Notes: generated by a model from the sequence alone, not told the origin. DNA of 64,000 nt from Paenibacillus mesophilus (GCF_005938385.1 NZ_VCRA01000022.1:1-64000); one strand, 5' to 3'; counted from the first letter of the stretch, positions 24,116 through 33,066 are shown. Numbers and translations are program-made.

Positions 24116-25816
24116 CTACTCTTCCACCACAACCCACTCATCTTTTCCTGCAAAAATGATCAATGCTTTTCTAACATGCGATTTATCCGCCAAATCTCTG
24201 CTTATCGCATACCCGGCCAATTGCTTGATTCCTTCCGCTTTGACCATCTCTATATCGGAAGCATTCTGCTTCTTCAAATATTTCAGCTCTATGATCCATT
24301 CATACACAATGCCGGGAATCCGGGTATCCTTTTCCAAATAAATATCCATATATCCGTTCTCTGTTTCTCTCTCGCTATATGGCCGGTAAGCTCTGCTCTC
24401 TATCAGATAAGCGAACAAGAGAACTTTCAAATATTTCTCGTCAAAACGGTTCAAATCCCGATTGGATAAAGGCTTTATCACATGCTCGCCGACATAATCC
24501 ACAAAAGGCTTGATCGTACCGTCAAAAGCCATTTGCTCAATCGTTTTACGCAATTGCTCCGTATTGGGTCGTATGTGCTGCTCCAGTCGAATACGTCTCT
24601 CCAAATACTCCCACAATACCGTTCGGATGACATAGTTCGGCACTTTCAAGACCAGCCGCATGCGCTCCTTCCGGTCAATCGTGAGCAATCCCATGTAGAA
24701 CAGCAGGGAGACGAAATATTGCTCGTCATACATCAAATCAAAAGAAAACTTGGATACAATGTCAGCCGCAATTTCTTCGTTTTGAATAACATAATCCAAT
24801 GTCTTTCTATTGCTTTCGCTGGAAATTAGACGCTGCAGACGGCCATAATCCGTCTTAACATTTTCGTCGATAAGCTGCTTCGGATATTTCCCTTCAAGCT
24901 CCCATTGCGTGAAGAAATATAAGATCATATCCGGGTTATACACCCGAGAAACGCCATCTTCGCTAAATAAATATCCGTTATAGTTTCGCCTGAGCTCGAC
25001 CAAGCTTGTTTGTTGTTCTTGAATGCCGGCGGCGTCAATAACCGCTCGGACTTCCTGCTCCGTGAATCCGAGCATTTCATTGAACGACGCATTCATCGTT
25101 AAATTAGTAGCAATATTGAAACCACTGGTTAAATCATCCAACATAATCGGTGAAACTCCGGTCATCCAAATCCGATCGATTACATGCTCCGTACCGATTT
25201 TTACACTTTCGTAGAAATCTCTGACGAACCCCGCCGCGCGTACGATATCTTGATACAAGGGCGCATTGCCCATAGCAATGATATCATTGGCAAAATGGTC
25301 GTATTCATCGATAATTAAAAACAATTTTTTGCCGCACGATTTCACGGCCTCGAACAATAGCGACCAAAGTGAACGGAAATCATTTTTGCTTTCAATCTGG
25401 CCTTTATAAACTGCGGCATCTTCAATGATAAAGCTGTATGTGTTAAAAAAACTGGTCAACGTGTCCTTGAATGCTATCCGGAACGATTCTTCCAGCTTAT
25501 CTCTGTTGTCCGTATTAAGTCCCGAGAAATTCAATTTTAGAATACAGTAGCTATTTCTTAGAGATGTCGGATGATTACCGATGTACAAGCCGGCGAATAA
25601 TTTATCAAAACGTTCGGCATGCTCAAACCCATAGTAGTGCTCCAATGTCGACAAAAACAAACTTTTGCCGAACCGCCGCGGGCGTATGAGGAAGAGGTAC
25701 TTGCCGCTGAAACTTTCCATCTTCTCGATGTATGGCGTTTTATCGATATATAAATAATTCTGCTCGCGTAAACTTTTGAAGTCGGATATTCCGTACGGCA
25801 GCTTCCTTTTCCCCAT
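24116..25816 (-). CDS. AAA-ATPase-like protein fused to PD-(D/E)XK nuclease-like domain (DUF1703 family)
   Basis: About 566 residues. The N-terminal AAA-ATPase-like domain has a P-loop variant, RPRRFGKSLFLST, and a Walker B, LFLIIDEYDHFAND. The C-terminal domain has the PDDEXK_9 pattern: an acidic residue in YMDIYLEKD, then EWIIELKYLKK (E-x-K). The family is widespread and scattered in bacteria; its function is unknown, though the fold suggests DNA cleavage. The ATG at 25816 or the GTG at 25825 could be the start. Base composition is visibly more AT-rich than the flanks, which hints at horizontal transfer. Confidence 0.85.
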   Translation of the reverse strand: MGKRKLPYGISDFKSLREQNYLYIDKTPYIEKMESFSGKYLFLIRPRRFGKSLFLSTLEHYYGFEHAERFDKLFAGLYIGNHPTSLRNSYCILKLNFSGLNTDNRDKLEESFRIAFKDTLTSFFNTYSFIIEDAAVYKGQIESKNDFRSLWSLLFEAVKSCGKKLFLIIDEYDHFANDIIAMGNAPLYQDIVRAAGFVRDFYESVKIGTEHVIDRIWMTGVSPIMLDDLTSGFNIATNLTMNASFNEMLGFTEQEVRAVIDAAGIQEQQTSLVELRRNYNGYLFSEDGVSRVYNPDMILYFFTQWELEGKYPKQLIDENVKTDYGRLQRLISSESNRKTLDYVIQNEEIAADIVSKFSFDLMYDEQYFVSLLFYMGLLTIDRKERMRLVLKVPNYVIRTVLWEYLERRIRLEQHIRPNTEQLRKTIEQMAFDGTIKPFVDYVGEHVIKPLSNRDLNRFDEKYLKVLLFAYLIESRAYRPYSERETENGYMDIYLEKDTRIPGIVYEWIIELKYLKKQNASDIEMVKAEGIKQLAGYAISRDLADKSHVRKALIIFAGKDEWVVVEE

Positions 25817-25980
25817 GAACTTCACCCGCTTCCTTCTCGATTCAATATGGTACCATTATAACCGATTGCGCCGGATCGAACCATTCCGTTAGGTCTTTCC
25901 GCATCCTTAGGGGCAAATATGAAAACGTGTGCATACCCCTTTTTGAGCCTTACAGCGCTGGTTACTTTCGCATCTCATAT

Positions 25981-26697
25981 TCATTTCAATTCTTCGTCAG
26001 TCTTCCGCAATAGCTCGCCAATGGACATGTTCAAGACCAGATCCGCGTATGAATCAAACGGAGTCGGATCATGGTTGACGATAACCAATTTCGCACCGTT
26101 CGCCTTTGCTTGTTTGGGAAACTGATTAGCCGGGCTGACCCGTAACGAAGATCCGAGTACGATAAAAAGTTCGACATCTTCCATTAGTGCACCGGCAAAT
26201 TGAAGTGATGCTCGCGGAAGCATTTCACCGAACAGCACGACATTAGGACGAATAAATCCGCCGCAGTTGCAAGCTGTCAGTGCGTGAGGCTCCAAATACA
26301 TCCGAGACTCATATTGCTTATTACATTTCATGCAGCGCAATGTACCGAGATCTCCATGAAGCTTCGCAATGCTGCTCGTGCCCGCTTGTTCATGATAATT
26401 CTCGACATTCTGCGTAATGACCCCTTTGATAAGCCCTCGTCTTTCCCAGCTTGCGAGAATGCGGTGTCCATCATTGGGCTGATGGGAATTCATCTCTTGA
26501 ATACGCCACTGATAAAACCTCACAAACTCCGAACGATTCGAATCAATAGCTTCAATATCTGCGAGTTCAATCGGGTTGCGATGATTCCACATCCCCCGGT
26601 CCGCCGATCGAAAATCTTGAAGACCGCTCTCGGTCGACATTCCCGCGCCGGAAAAAATGACCGCAGCCTGTGATTCCATAAGCAGCTTTGCCAGCAA
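25981..26697 (-). CDS. Sir2-family NAD-dependent protein deacylase
   Basis: About 238 residues. Sirtuin motifs in order: GAGMSTESGLQDFR (NAD binding), TQNVENYHEQAG, catalytic His in KLHGDLG, a zinc site CMKC with ACNCGG, then GSSLRVSPAN and VIVNHDPTP. The usual TQNIDxLH is changed: the Asp is Glu and the loop reads ENYH, a departure in the nicotinamide pocket. The TTG at 26697, with GAGGTGA 5 bases upstream, fits better than the GTG at 26706, which has no ribosome site. It shares AT-rich composition and direction with the AAA-ATPase gene downstream. Confidence 0.88.
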   Translation of the reverse strand: MLAKLLMESQAAVIFSGAGMSTESGLQDFRSADRGMWNHRNPIELADIEAIDSNRSEFVRFYQWRIQEMNSHQPNDGHRILASWERRGLIKGVITQNVENYHEQAGTSSIAKLHGDLGTLRCMKCNKQYESRMYLEPHALTACNCGGFIRPNVVLFGEMLPRASLQFAGALMEDVELFIVLGSSLRVSPANQFPKQAKANGAKLVIVNHDPTPFDSYADLVLNMSIGELLRKTDEELK

Positions 26698-27016
26698 AAG
26701 GCTCACCTCAACTATATTGAATTCAAGGATTGTATGGCCATTATACTAAATTTTGGGAGATAAGGATTTGTCCAAACAAGCAAATTCCCATTCAAGTGTT
26801 TTTTCATGCCGGTTATCCGGGTTCCGCCCTATAGTCCGGCCCTTTTCGCGGCCGCCGGTTCCCCCCTTGCCAAAAATCGTTCCTCGTCCCATTCACATAT
26901 CCCTTGCCCGCTTGAATATATTTGATAACAAGCTCTTTTTCCCATTGTCCGTTATCCCTAGGGCGTCCGTACGCGGGACGCGCGGGCTTCAAACACCATA
27001 CAGGAGGTGCCGCATC
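26698..27016. other. Intergenic region upstream of yhbH
   Basis: Contains divergent upstream regions of the sirtuin and yhbH genes. An AT-rich patch at 26910-26950 may hold the yhbH promoter, but no clear sigma-E/G or sigma-A site could be assigned. No prkA gene, the usual partner of yhbH, is present here. Confidence 0.5.
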
Positions 27017-28162
27017 ATGACAGAGCCGCTGTTTATCGTATCCCGGGAAGACTGGTCCCTTCACCGCAAAGGATATCAGGATCAGACCCGCCACCAGCAA
27101 AAGGTGCGCGAAGCGATCAAGCAAAACTTGCCCGACCTCGTCACCGAAGAAAACATCGTCACGTCCCACAACAAGCAAATTATTAAGGTTCCGATCCGCA
27201 GTCTCGACGAATACCGGTTCCGCTTCAATCATAATAAAAGCAAACACGTCGGACAGGGCGACGGGGATAGTCAGGTAGGCGACGTGCTCGGCGTCGATCC
27301 GTCCGCGGCGAATCCGGGCAAAGGCGAGGGGGCCGGAGAGCAGCCCGGCGAAGATTACTTCGAAGCCGAGGTCAGCATGGAAGAGCTGCAGACGATGCTG
27401 TTCGAGGAGCTCGAGCTGCCTTATATGGAGCAGAAGCAGAAAGAGAACCTGGAAGTTCAGGAAATCCAGTTCAACGATATCCGCAAGAAAGGGATCATGT
27501 CCAATATCGACAAGAAGCGGACCATTCTCGAGAATTTGCGCCGCAACGCCAATTCCGGCACGCCGGGCATTCACCACATCTCCCCCGACGATTTGCGGTT
27601 CAAAACTTGGGATGAAGTCGTCGTTCCCCATTCGAACGCGCTCATCCTCGCTATGATGGACACGTCGGGCTCGATGGGCAGCTTCGAGAAATTTATCGCC
27701 AGAAGCTTCTTCTTCTGGATGACCCGTTTCCTGCGCACGAAATACGAGAAGGTCGAGATCGTCTTCATCGCCCATCATACGGAGGCGAAGGAAGTTACCG
27801 AGGAAGAATTTTTCACCAAAGGAGAGAGCGGGGGGACGATCTGCTCTTCGGCCTACCAGAAAGCGCTCGATATTATAGACCGCCGCTATCCTTCGTCCCA
27901 CTACAACATCTACCCGTTCCATTTCTCCGACGGCGACAACTTGACCTCCGACAACGAGCGGTGCGTCAAGCTGATCGAGAAGCTGCTGGAGCGGTGCAAT
28001 ATGTTCGGCTACGGCGAAGTGAACCAATACAACCGGAGCAGCACGCTCATGTCCGCCTACCGCCACATTCAATACCCCCGGTTCCAGCATTGCGTCATCC
28101 GCGAGAAAGGCGAAGTGTACAAGGCGCTGAAAACATTTTTCACAAAACCGAAGGAAGGGTGA
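27017..28162 (+). CDS. yhbH: Sporulation protein YhbH (DUF444)
   Basis: 381 residues, close to the length of B. subtilis YhbH. The N-terminal half is charged and flexible (RFNHNKSKHVGQGDGDS region). The C-terminal half is a VWA-like domain whose MIDAS motif is seen as MMDTSGSMGSFE near 215. B. subtilis yhbH is expressed in sporulation under sigma-E control. The ATG at 27017 has AGGAGGT 6 bases upstream; in-frame upstream starts lack this. The stop is 8 bases before spoVR, so the two form an operon. Confidence 0.93.
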   Translation: MTEPLFIVSREDWSLHRKGYQDQTRHQQKVREAIKQNLPDLVTEENIVTSHNKQIIKVPIRSLDEYRFRFNHNKSKHVGQGDGDSQVGDVLGVDPSAANPGKGEGAGEQPGEDYFEAEVSMEELQTMLFEELELPYMEQKQKENLEVQEIQFNDIRKKGIMSNIDKKRTILENLRRNANSGTPGIHHISPDDLRFKTWDEVVVPHSNALILAMMDTSGSMGSFEKFIARSFFFWMTRFLRTKYEKVEIVFIAHHTEAKEVTEEEFFTKGESGGTICSSAYQKALDIIDRRYPSSHYNIYPFHFSDGDNLTSDNERCVKLIEKLLERCNMFGYGEVNQYNRSSTLMSAYRHIQYPRFQHCVIREKGEVYKALKTFFTKPKEG

Positions 28163-28170
28163 GGCGAGCG

Positions 28171-29598
28171 ATGCATCCGGATGAAATCAAACAATTGGAG
28201 CGGGCAATCGACGAGATTACGGAAATTGCACAAGGATTCGGCCTGGATTTCTACCCGATGCGGTACGAAATTTGCCCCGCCGACATCATCTATACGTTCG
28301 GAGCTTACGGCATGCCGACCCGGTTCAGCCATTGGAGCTTCGGCAAAACGTTTCATCGTATGAAAATGCAGTACGATTTCGGCTTAAGCAAAATATACGA
28401 GCTCGTCATCAACTCGAATCCGTGCTACGCCTTCCTGCTCGACGGCAACTCGCTCATCCAGAACAAGCTGATCGTAGCGCACGTGCTCGCCCACTGCGAT
28501 TTCTTCAAAAACAATGCCCGCTTCTCCAAGACGAACCGCAATATGGTCGAGAGCATGTCGGCAACGGCGGAGCGGGTCCGCCATTATGAGCTGATCCACG
28601 GCACGGAAGCGGTGGAGACGTTCCTGGACGCGGTGCTGGCCATTCAGGAGCACGTAGATCCGACGCTCGTCAAGCCGTATTACGGGGATAAGGATAAGAA
28701 CGAAGCCGAAGCCAAAAACAAGGCGAAGGCGGCCCAGGCCGGCAAAACCGGCTACGAGGATTTGTGGGAGCTGGATACAGACAGGAGCGACAAGCCGGCC
28801 GAAGAAACGACGAAGAAGTTTCCGCCCCGTCCGGAGAAAGATCTGCTCTATTTCCTGGAGATGCATTCCCCGATTCTCGAAGATTGGCAGCGCGATATTA
28901 TGACGATGCTCCGCGACGAGATGCTGTACTTCTGGCCGCAGATGGAAACGAAGATCATGAACGAGGGCTGGGCCTCGTACTGGCATCAGCGCATCGTGCG
29001 GGAGCTCGATCTGACGAGCGAGGAAACGATCGAATACGCCAAGCTGAACAGCGGGGTCGTCCAGCCGTCGCGGCACAGTCTGAACCCGTATTACCTCGGC
29101 TTGAAAATTTTCGAGGACATCGAGAAGCGCTGGGACAAACCGTCCGAAGAAGACCGGCGTCGGTTCGGCCGTCAGCCGGGACGAGGCAGAGAGAAAATGT
29201 TCGAAGTGCGCGAATTCGACTCCGACACGTCGTTCGTCCGCAACTATTTGACCAAGGAGCTCGTCGACGATCTGGACTTGTACATTTTCGAGAAGAAGGG
29301 TCCCGAGTGGAAAATTACCGAAAAAGCGTGGGAGTCCGTACGCGACCAACTCGTCTATTCCCGCATCAACGGCGGCTTCCCGGTGCTGCACGTTCTGGAC
29401 GGCAACCATACGAACAACGGCGAGCTGTACTTGAAGCACTCGTTCGAGGGCATCGAGCTGGACATCAAATACTTGGAGAAGACGATCCCTTACGTGCATA
29501 AGCTATGGGGCCGGACGGTCCACCTCGAGACCGTTATCGAGGAGAAAAGCGTGCTGTTCACGTTCGACGGCAAGAAGCAGCATCGGAAGTTTATGTGA
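28171..29598 (+). CDS. spoVR: SpoVR family protein
   Basis: 475 residues, matching SpoVR (468 in B. subtilis), a protein needed for normal spore cortex formation. Characteristic sequences are HVLAHCDFFKNNARF near 110 and NEGWASYWHQRIVREL near 265, a His/Glu-rich constellation reminiscent of a metal site. It sits directly behind yhbH, with GAGG 6 bases before the ATG. The pair is usually linked with prkA; that gene is not in this window. Confidence 0.95.
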   Translation: MHPDEIKQLERAIDEITEIAQGFGLDFYPMRYEICPADIIYTFGAYGMPTRFSHWSFGKTFHRMKMQYDFGLSKIYELVINSNPCYAFLLDGNSLIQNKLIVAHVLAHCDFFKNNARFSKTNRNMVESMSATAERVRHYELIHGTEAVETFLDAVLAIQEHVDPTLVKPYYGDKDKNEAEAKNKAKAAQAGKTGYEDLWELDTDRSDKPAEETTKKFPPRPEKDLLYFLEMHSPILEDWQRDIMTMLRDEMLYFWPQMETKIMNEGWASYWHQRIVRELDLTSEETIEYAKLNSGVVQPSRHSLNPYYLGLKIFEDIEKRWDKPSEEDRRRFGRQPGRGREKMFEVREFDSDTSFVRNYLTKELVDDLDLYIFEKKGPEWKITEKAWESVRDQLVYSRINGGFPVLHVLDGNHTNNGELYLKHSFEGIELDIKYLEKTIPYVHKLWGRTVHLETVIEEKSVLFTFDGKKQHRKFM

Positions 29599-29674
29599 GG
29601 GATTGGCTGTTGGGAAAACCCAAAATCAGTGGTTCCTAATGATTGAACACCCTGTTGTCGATCCGATTTACATG

Positions 29675-29703
29675 TTGCATGTATATATCTCCCATGATAA
29701 CAT
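29675..29703 (+). promoter_or_regulatory. Candidate promoter of an antisense RNA
   Basis: TTGCAT, 17 bases, TAACAT. A transcript starting near 29710 would form a hairpin (ACAGGAG with CTCCCTGT) and then run into the terminator at 29791-29830, opposite the 3' end of the toxin-like gene. Confidence 0.5.
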
Positions 29704-29709
29704 AAAGAT

Positions 29710-29835
29710 AGAAAACAGGAGCCGGTTGCCGCCGACTCCCTGTACAACATTTGGGCAGGGTACCTCCCGAGTAAATGAATGTTTCCGAGAAATAACCCGC
29801 ACCGTTGGCGCTAACCTGGGCGGGTTATTTTCGTT
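29710..29835 (+). ncRNA. Putative antitoxin RNA (type I)
   Basis: No coding frame. It would be transcribed convergently to the small toxin-like gene and overlap its 3' end through the shared bidirectional terminator, the arrangement seen for TxpA/RatA and BsrG/SR4 in B. subtilis. The RNA is inferred from the promoter, hairpin and terminator only. Confidence 0.45.
29791..29830. terminator. Bidirectional terminator shared by toxin gene and antisense RNA
   Basis: AATAACCCGC and GCGGGTTATT arms around a GC-rich loop. T-rich sequence follows on the plus strand (TTTTCGTTTT). The toxin stop codon at 29825-29827 lies inside the right arm. Confidence 0.85.
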
Positions 29836-29902
29836 TTAAGTAAGTGAGAAGCGCCAGAAGAAACATTCCGAGCATAATCACATCTTGCAGCGAAAAGTTC
29901 AT
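29825..29902 (-). CDS. Holin-like toxin peptide (type I TA family)
   Basis: A 25-residue peptide: a short polar start, a single hydrophobic helix ending FLLALLTYLKRK, and a basic tail. This is the pattern of the Hol_Tox / TxpA-like putative holin-like toxins of Firmicutes, which insert into the membrane. AAGGGGG lies about 8 bases before the ATG at 29902, and an ATG two codons earlier is too close to it. A TG-extended promoter lies upstream and a strong terminator overlaps the stop. It was probably missed by size cut-offs. Toxicity is inferred from resemblance. Confidence 0.6.
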   Translation of the reverse strand: MNFSLQDVIMLGMFLLALLTYLKRK

Positions 29903-29956
29903 GTGCATTCCCCCTTTCCGGAGGAATGCCACCGCCCAAGCTCAGTTGTACGTTCC

Positions 29957-29966
29957 ATATTATACC
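29957..29966 (-). promoter_or_regulatory. Extended -10 promoter of the toxin-like gene
   Basis: On the minus strand, TGGTATAAT gives a TG-extended consensus -10 about 55 bp upstream of the start codon. A weak -35 (TTGCCC) is 20 bases further up. Confidence 0.6.
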
Positions 29967-30010
29967 ATAAAACTCTTTTTCTGCGGGCAAGTTTTATAAT
30001 AAGGAAAGTA

Positions 30011-30058
30011 AAAGCCTCCGATCACCGAAAGCGGCATTCGCCCCGATGATGGAGGCTT
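30011..30058 (-). terminator. Terminator of the UvrD-like helicase gene
   Basis: AAGCCTCC and GGAGGCTT arms enclose an ATCA/TGAT extension and loop, followed on the minus strand by TTTTACTTT. It lies about 40 bp after the helicase stop. Confidence 0.75.
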
Positions 30059-30100
30059 CATCTGTTTTCGTCAGTGGACCAGGCCTTGCCGTCGCCCCGC

Positions 30101-32374
30101 CTACACCGGCGTCAGCAGTCCCATTTTCAGGCAAGTCGTCACCAGCAGCTTCTTGACTCCGGCTTCAAAACGAATATGGATCGTTTTCTCATCGAGATGA
30201 ACGACCTCGCCTTGACCGAACTTCAGATGATGGGCGGACCCGGTCTCCCGGATTCGGGTCAGCAGCAGCCTTTCCTCGGAGTTCAGCTCCTCTTTGTCCG
30301 CCTTGGCCTTAACCTTCTTGACCCGCTTCGCTCCGGAAGCGTCAGGAGGCTTGCGCGCATCACCGTCGGTGGCCCCGGTCTCCTTGGAGCCGGAAGGAGC
30401 CGGCCGCGGTCCCGACTGCAGGCTGCGGACATGCGTCACGAAGCGCGATTCCTTCGTCTGCCCGCCGTCCCGCATCCGGTACGTCAGCAGCTCCAGGTGC
30501 GATTTCGCCCGGGTCATGCCGACGTAGAATAGACGCACCGCCTCCTCCATGGACGCGATGTCCCCGCTTTCGAATTTTTTGGCGTCGTCGTTTGAAGGAA
30601 GAATGCCCTCGATCAAATCGACCATATAGACCCGCTCGAACTCCAGCCCCTTGGCACTATGCAGCGTGGACAGCGTGACCGCATTTCCGTTCCGGTTCCG
30701 CTTGGACTCGCGCATCGACGCTTCCAAATCTTTCAGTCTCGCGGCGAACTGCTCCAGCGTATCCAGCCCTTCGGCGATTTCCTCGAGCGTATTGACGATG
30801 CCGATCAAATATTCTTTGCGGAAGCCGAGCCGCTCGCAAAGCTTCTCCAGCGCTTTCTCGTACCCCAGTCTACCGCGTATGTCGCGTATCGCTTGCAGCG
30901 GCGGCATCCCCTTCAGCCTGCGGAACGCTTCCTTCGCCTCGGTCAGCAGCTTCTTCTGATACTCCTGCGGTTCGGCGTAACGGAGCAAATTGTCGAACAC
31001 CGACTCGTTGTTGGCGAGCTCCTTAACCTTCGCTATTTGCTGCTTCGTCACGTACCCGATGCACTTCGTATGGATGCTCTCGAAAAGTTCAACCCGTTTG
31101 TCCGTATAAGCCATCCTCATGAAATTCAGCACGTCCTCGACGACCCAATGCGAGAAAAAGCGATTGTCGCCGTCCTTCATATAGAACGGAATGCCGATAC
31201 GGTCGAAGACGTTCATCAGCGAGATCGAGGACGCATTGTTCCGGTACAGCACCGCTACTTCGCGCAGCTGTTCGATACCGGCTATTTTCTCGGCTATATA
31301 TTTGGCTTGAAATCTGTAATCGGACAAGCTTTTCAGCACAATCGGCTTATCGGGCCTATTGGCGGTAAACATGGTTTTGTCGTAACGGTTTTCGTTGCGC
31401 TTGATAAACCTGTTCGCGATATCGACAATATTTCGCGAAGAACGATAGTTCTGAGTCATTTTCAAAATAGCGGCAAAAGGATAATACCGCTTGAAATCGA
31501 GCAAATATTGCGGTTCCGCCGCCCGCCAGCCATAAATGCTTTGATCGTCGTCGGCGACTACGCATAGGTTGCCGTGGGCGCGCACCAGCTTCTCGATAAT
31601 GGCATGCTGGACGAGCGAAGTATCCTGGCTTTCGTCCGTCAGCACATAGTCGTACCTGCGCTGATAGCTCGTCAGCAGCTCGCGGTCCCGCTCCATCGCC
31701 TCGTTGCCAATGACAAGCATGTCGTCGTAATCGACCAGCAGCTTGTCCGAGCCCGTTCGCTTGAACGTCTCGTATTCGTGCAGGATGCGTTCGGCTTCCG
31801 GCACGTCACATTTAACCTGCGACCACTGCTGCGGTGGAATAAGCTTGTTTTTGATATAGCTGATATAGGTGGTCAGCTCGTCCAGCTGGTCGTCGGTAAT
31901 GGGAGAGCCGGCCATCCGGTAATACAGCTCCCGCAGAATCAGCTTTTTGTGCAGCGGCAGCTTGTTCGGCTCGCCCCCTTCGACTTCGCCCAGTGCGATA
32001 TCCCCTTCGATCAAACGGTACGCCGTTCTTCTCTTGCGGAAATAATCGCGCATGATTTCATACGCCATGCTGTGGATCGTCGAGAAGGCGACGCAATCAT
32101 CCGGATAGCCGGGGAAAAACCGCTTGAACCTCTCCTTCATATCGTTCGCGGACGCCCGGCTGAACGTGATTGCCTTCACCCTCGCGGGAGACACGCCCTT
32201 CACCTCGATCAAATAGCCGATCCGCATAATGATCGTCGTCGTCTTGCCCGACCCGGGTGAGGCAAGGAGCAGCAGCGCGCCGTTCGTGCGCAGCACCGCC
32301 TGCTTCTGGACGGCGTTCAGCGTGACGCCGGCTTCCTCTTGTTTTCGGACAAAAAAAGCATCCTCCACTCCCAT
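30101..32374 (-). CDS. UvrD/PcrA-like superfamily 1 DNA helicase
   Basis: About 757 residues. SF1A helicase motifs are clear: Walker A ASPGSGKTTT near 40, motif II LTDESQDTS (Ser-Gln in place of the usual Tyr/Phe-Gln), motif III ADDDQSIYGWRAA and motif VI YVGMTRAKSHLEL. The C-terminus carries a PcrA/UvrD-type Tudor-like domain (KFGQGEVVHLDEKTI) preceded by a Lys-rich linker. It unwinds DNA 3'-5' with ATP in repair or replication. It seems more divergent than a housekeeping PcrA, so it may be an accessory paralogue. The second ATG (32374) has AAGGG 7 bases upstream and is preferred. Confidence 0.92.
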   Translation of the reverse strand: MGVEDAFFVRKQEEAGVTLNAVQKQAVLRTNGALLLLASPGSGKTTTIIMRIGYLIEVKGVSPARVKAITFSRASANDMKERFKRFFPGYPDDCVAFSTIHSMAYEIMRDYFRKRRTAYRLIEGDIALGEVEGGEPNKLPLHKKLILRELYYRMAGSPITDDQLDELTTYISYIKNKLIPPQQWSQVKCDVPEAERILHEYETFKRTGSDKLLVDYDDMLVIGNEAMERDRELLTSYQRRYDYVLTDESQDTSLVQHAIIEKLVRAHGNLCVVADDDQSIYGWRAAEPQYLLDFKRYYPFAAILKMTQNYRSSRNIVDIANRFIKRNENRYDKTMFTANRPDKPIVLKSLSDYRFQAKYIAEKIAGIEQLREVAVLYRNNASSISLMNVFDRIGIPFYMKDGDNRFFSHWVVEDVLNFMRMAYTDKRVELFESIHTKCIGYVTKQQIAKVKELANNESVFDNLLRYAEPQEYQKKLLTEAKEAFRRLKGMPPLQAIRDIRGRLGYEKALEKLCERLGFRKEYLIGIVNTLEEIAEGLDTLEQFAARLKDLEASMRESKRNRNGNAVTLSTLHSAKGLEFERVYMVDLIEGILPSNDDAKKFESGDIASMEEAVRLFYVGMTRAKSHLELLTYRMRDGGQTKESRFVTHVRSLQSGPRPAPSGSKETGATDGDARKPPDASGAKRVKKVKAKADKEELNSEERLLLTRIRETGSAHHLKFGQGEVVHLDEKTIHIRFEAGVKKLLVTTCLKMGLLTPV

Positions 32375-32429
32375 GGCCATTCCCTTCCATCTATTGCTGT
32401 GCTATATCCTAAATTGTAGCATAGAAACA

Positions 32430-32464
32430 AATCCCCTCTCCAGTATGGACGCGGAGAAGGGATG
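32430..32464 (-). terminator. Terminator after the Uma2 gene
   Basis: ATCCCCTCTCC and GGAGAAGGGAT form a stem whose minus-strand exit is T-rich. A second small hairpin with a T-run on the plus strand (GCGAG, loop, CTCGC, about 32470-32492) lies beside it. Confidence 0.65.
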
Positions 32465-32499
32465 GTACGCGAGGTCATCTCGCCGTTTTTTTGTTCCAA

Positions 32500-33066
32500 T
32501 TATTCCAGGCTAAATAATTTGTTCATGGGTACCTGCAAATCTTTAAATACGACGGAGTGGATCGTCTCCTGTTCCGTGTACAAATGACGTATCGCATAAC
32601 TACCATCCTGCAGCGCATACACATGGACCGTTTGGTTCCCGGGATCGACAATCCAATATTCCAGCACCCCATGCTTCTGATATAAGTTGAACTTTTCATT
32701 AAAGTCCTTCAATGCGCTGGATGGTGACAGCACTTCAATAATTACTGCCGGCGCACCGTGACAGCCGTTCTTCGATATTTGGTCCTTCGAGCAAACCATC
32801 GAGAGATCGGGCTGTGTAACGTGGTCGGGCGACTCGTAATCTTCACTCTCGCTAAAAAACACATCAAATGGAGCTACGAACACATAGCAACTCCGATTTT
32901 GAAAAAATGTCCGCAAAGCGAAATGAAGCTCTCCAACAATAAATTGATGCAGTGGGGTCGGAGCCGGCGACATATTATACGCTTTGCCGTTAATTAATTC
33001 CCAAGATCCGTCCCAGGTTAGCCAATCTTGATAAGTGTGGACTTTCTTTTCATCCGGATTTGACAC
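32500..33066 (-). CDS. Uma2-family PD-(D/E)XK endonuclease-like protein
   Basis: 188 residues. The family order is present: an N-terminal YQDWLTWDGSWELINGKAY, then VTQPDLSMVC supplying the Asp, then APAVIIEVLSPSS supplying the Glu, and LYQKHGVLEYWIVDP. The Uma2/DUF820 fold is nuclease-like but no biological role is known, although such genes are often multi-copy in genomes. The GTG at 33066 has AAGGAGG 9 bases upstream and is the likely start. It lies 95 bases downstream of the giant helicase-nuclease gene, same strand, and is AT-rich relative to it. Confidence 0.88.
   Translation of the reverse strand: MSNPDEKKVHTYQDWLTWDGSWELINGKAYNMSPAPTPLHQFIVGELHFALRTFFQNRSCYVFVAPFDVFFSESEDYESPDHVTQPDLSMVCSKDQISKNGCHGAPAVIIEVLSPSSALKDFNEKFNLYQKHGVLEYWIVDPGNQTVHVYALQDGSYAIRHLYTEQETIHSVVFKDLQVPMNKLFSLE

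Noticed and set aside
26813..29499. Long minus-strand frames opposite yhbH and spoVR
   Set aside because: They are shadows of well-recognised genes on the plus strand and encode nothing recognisable.
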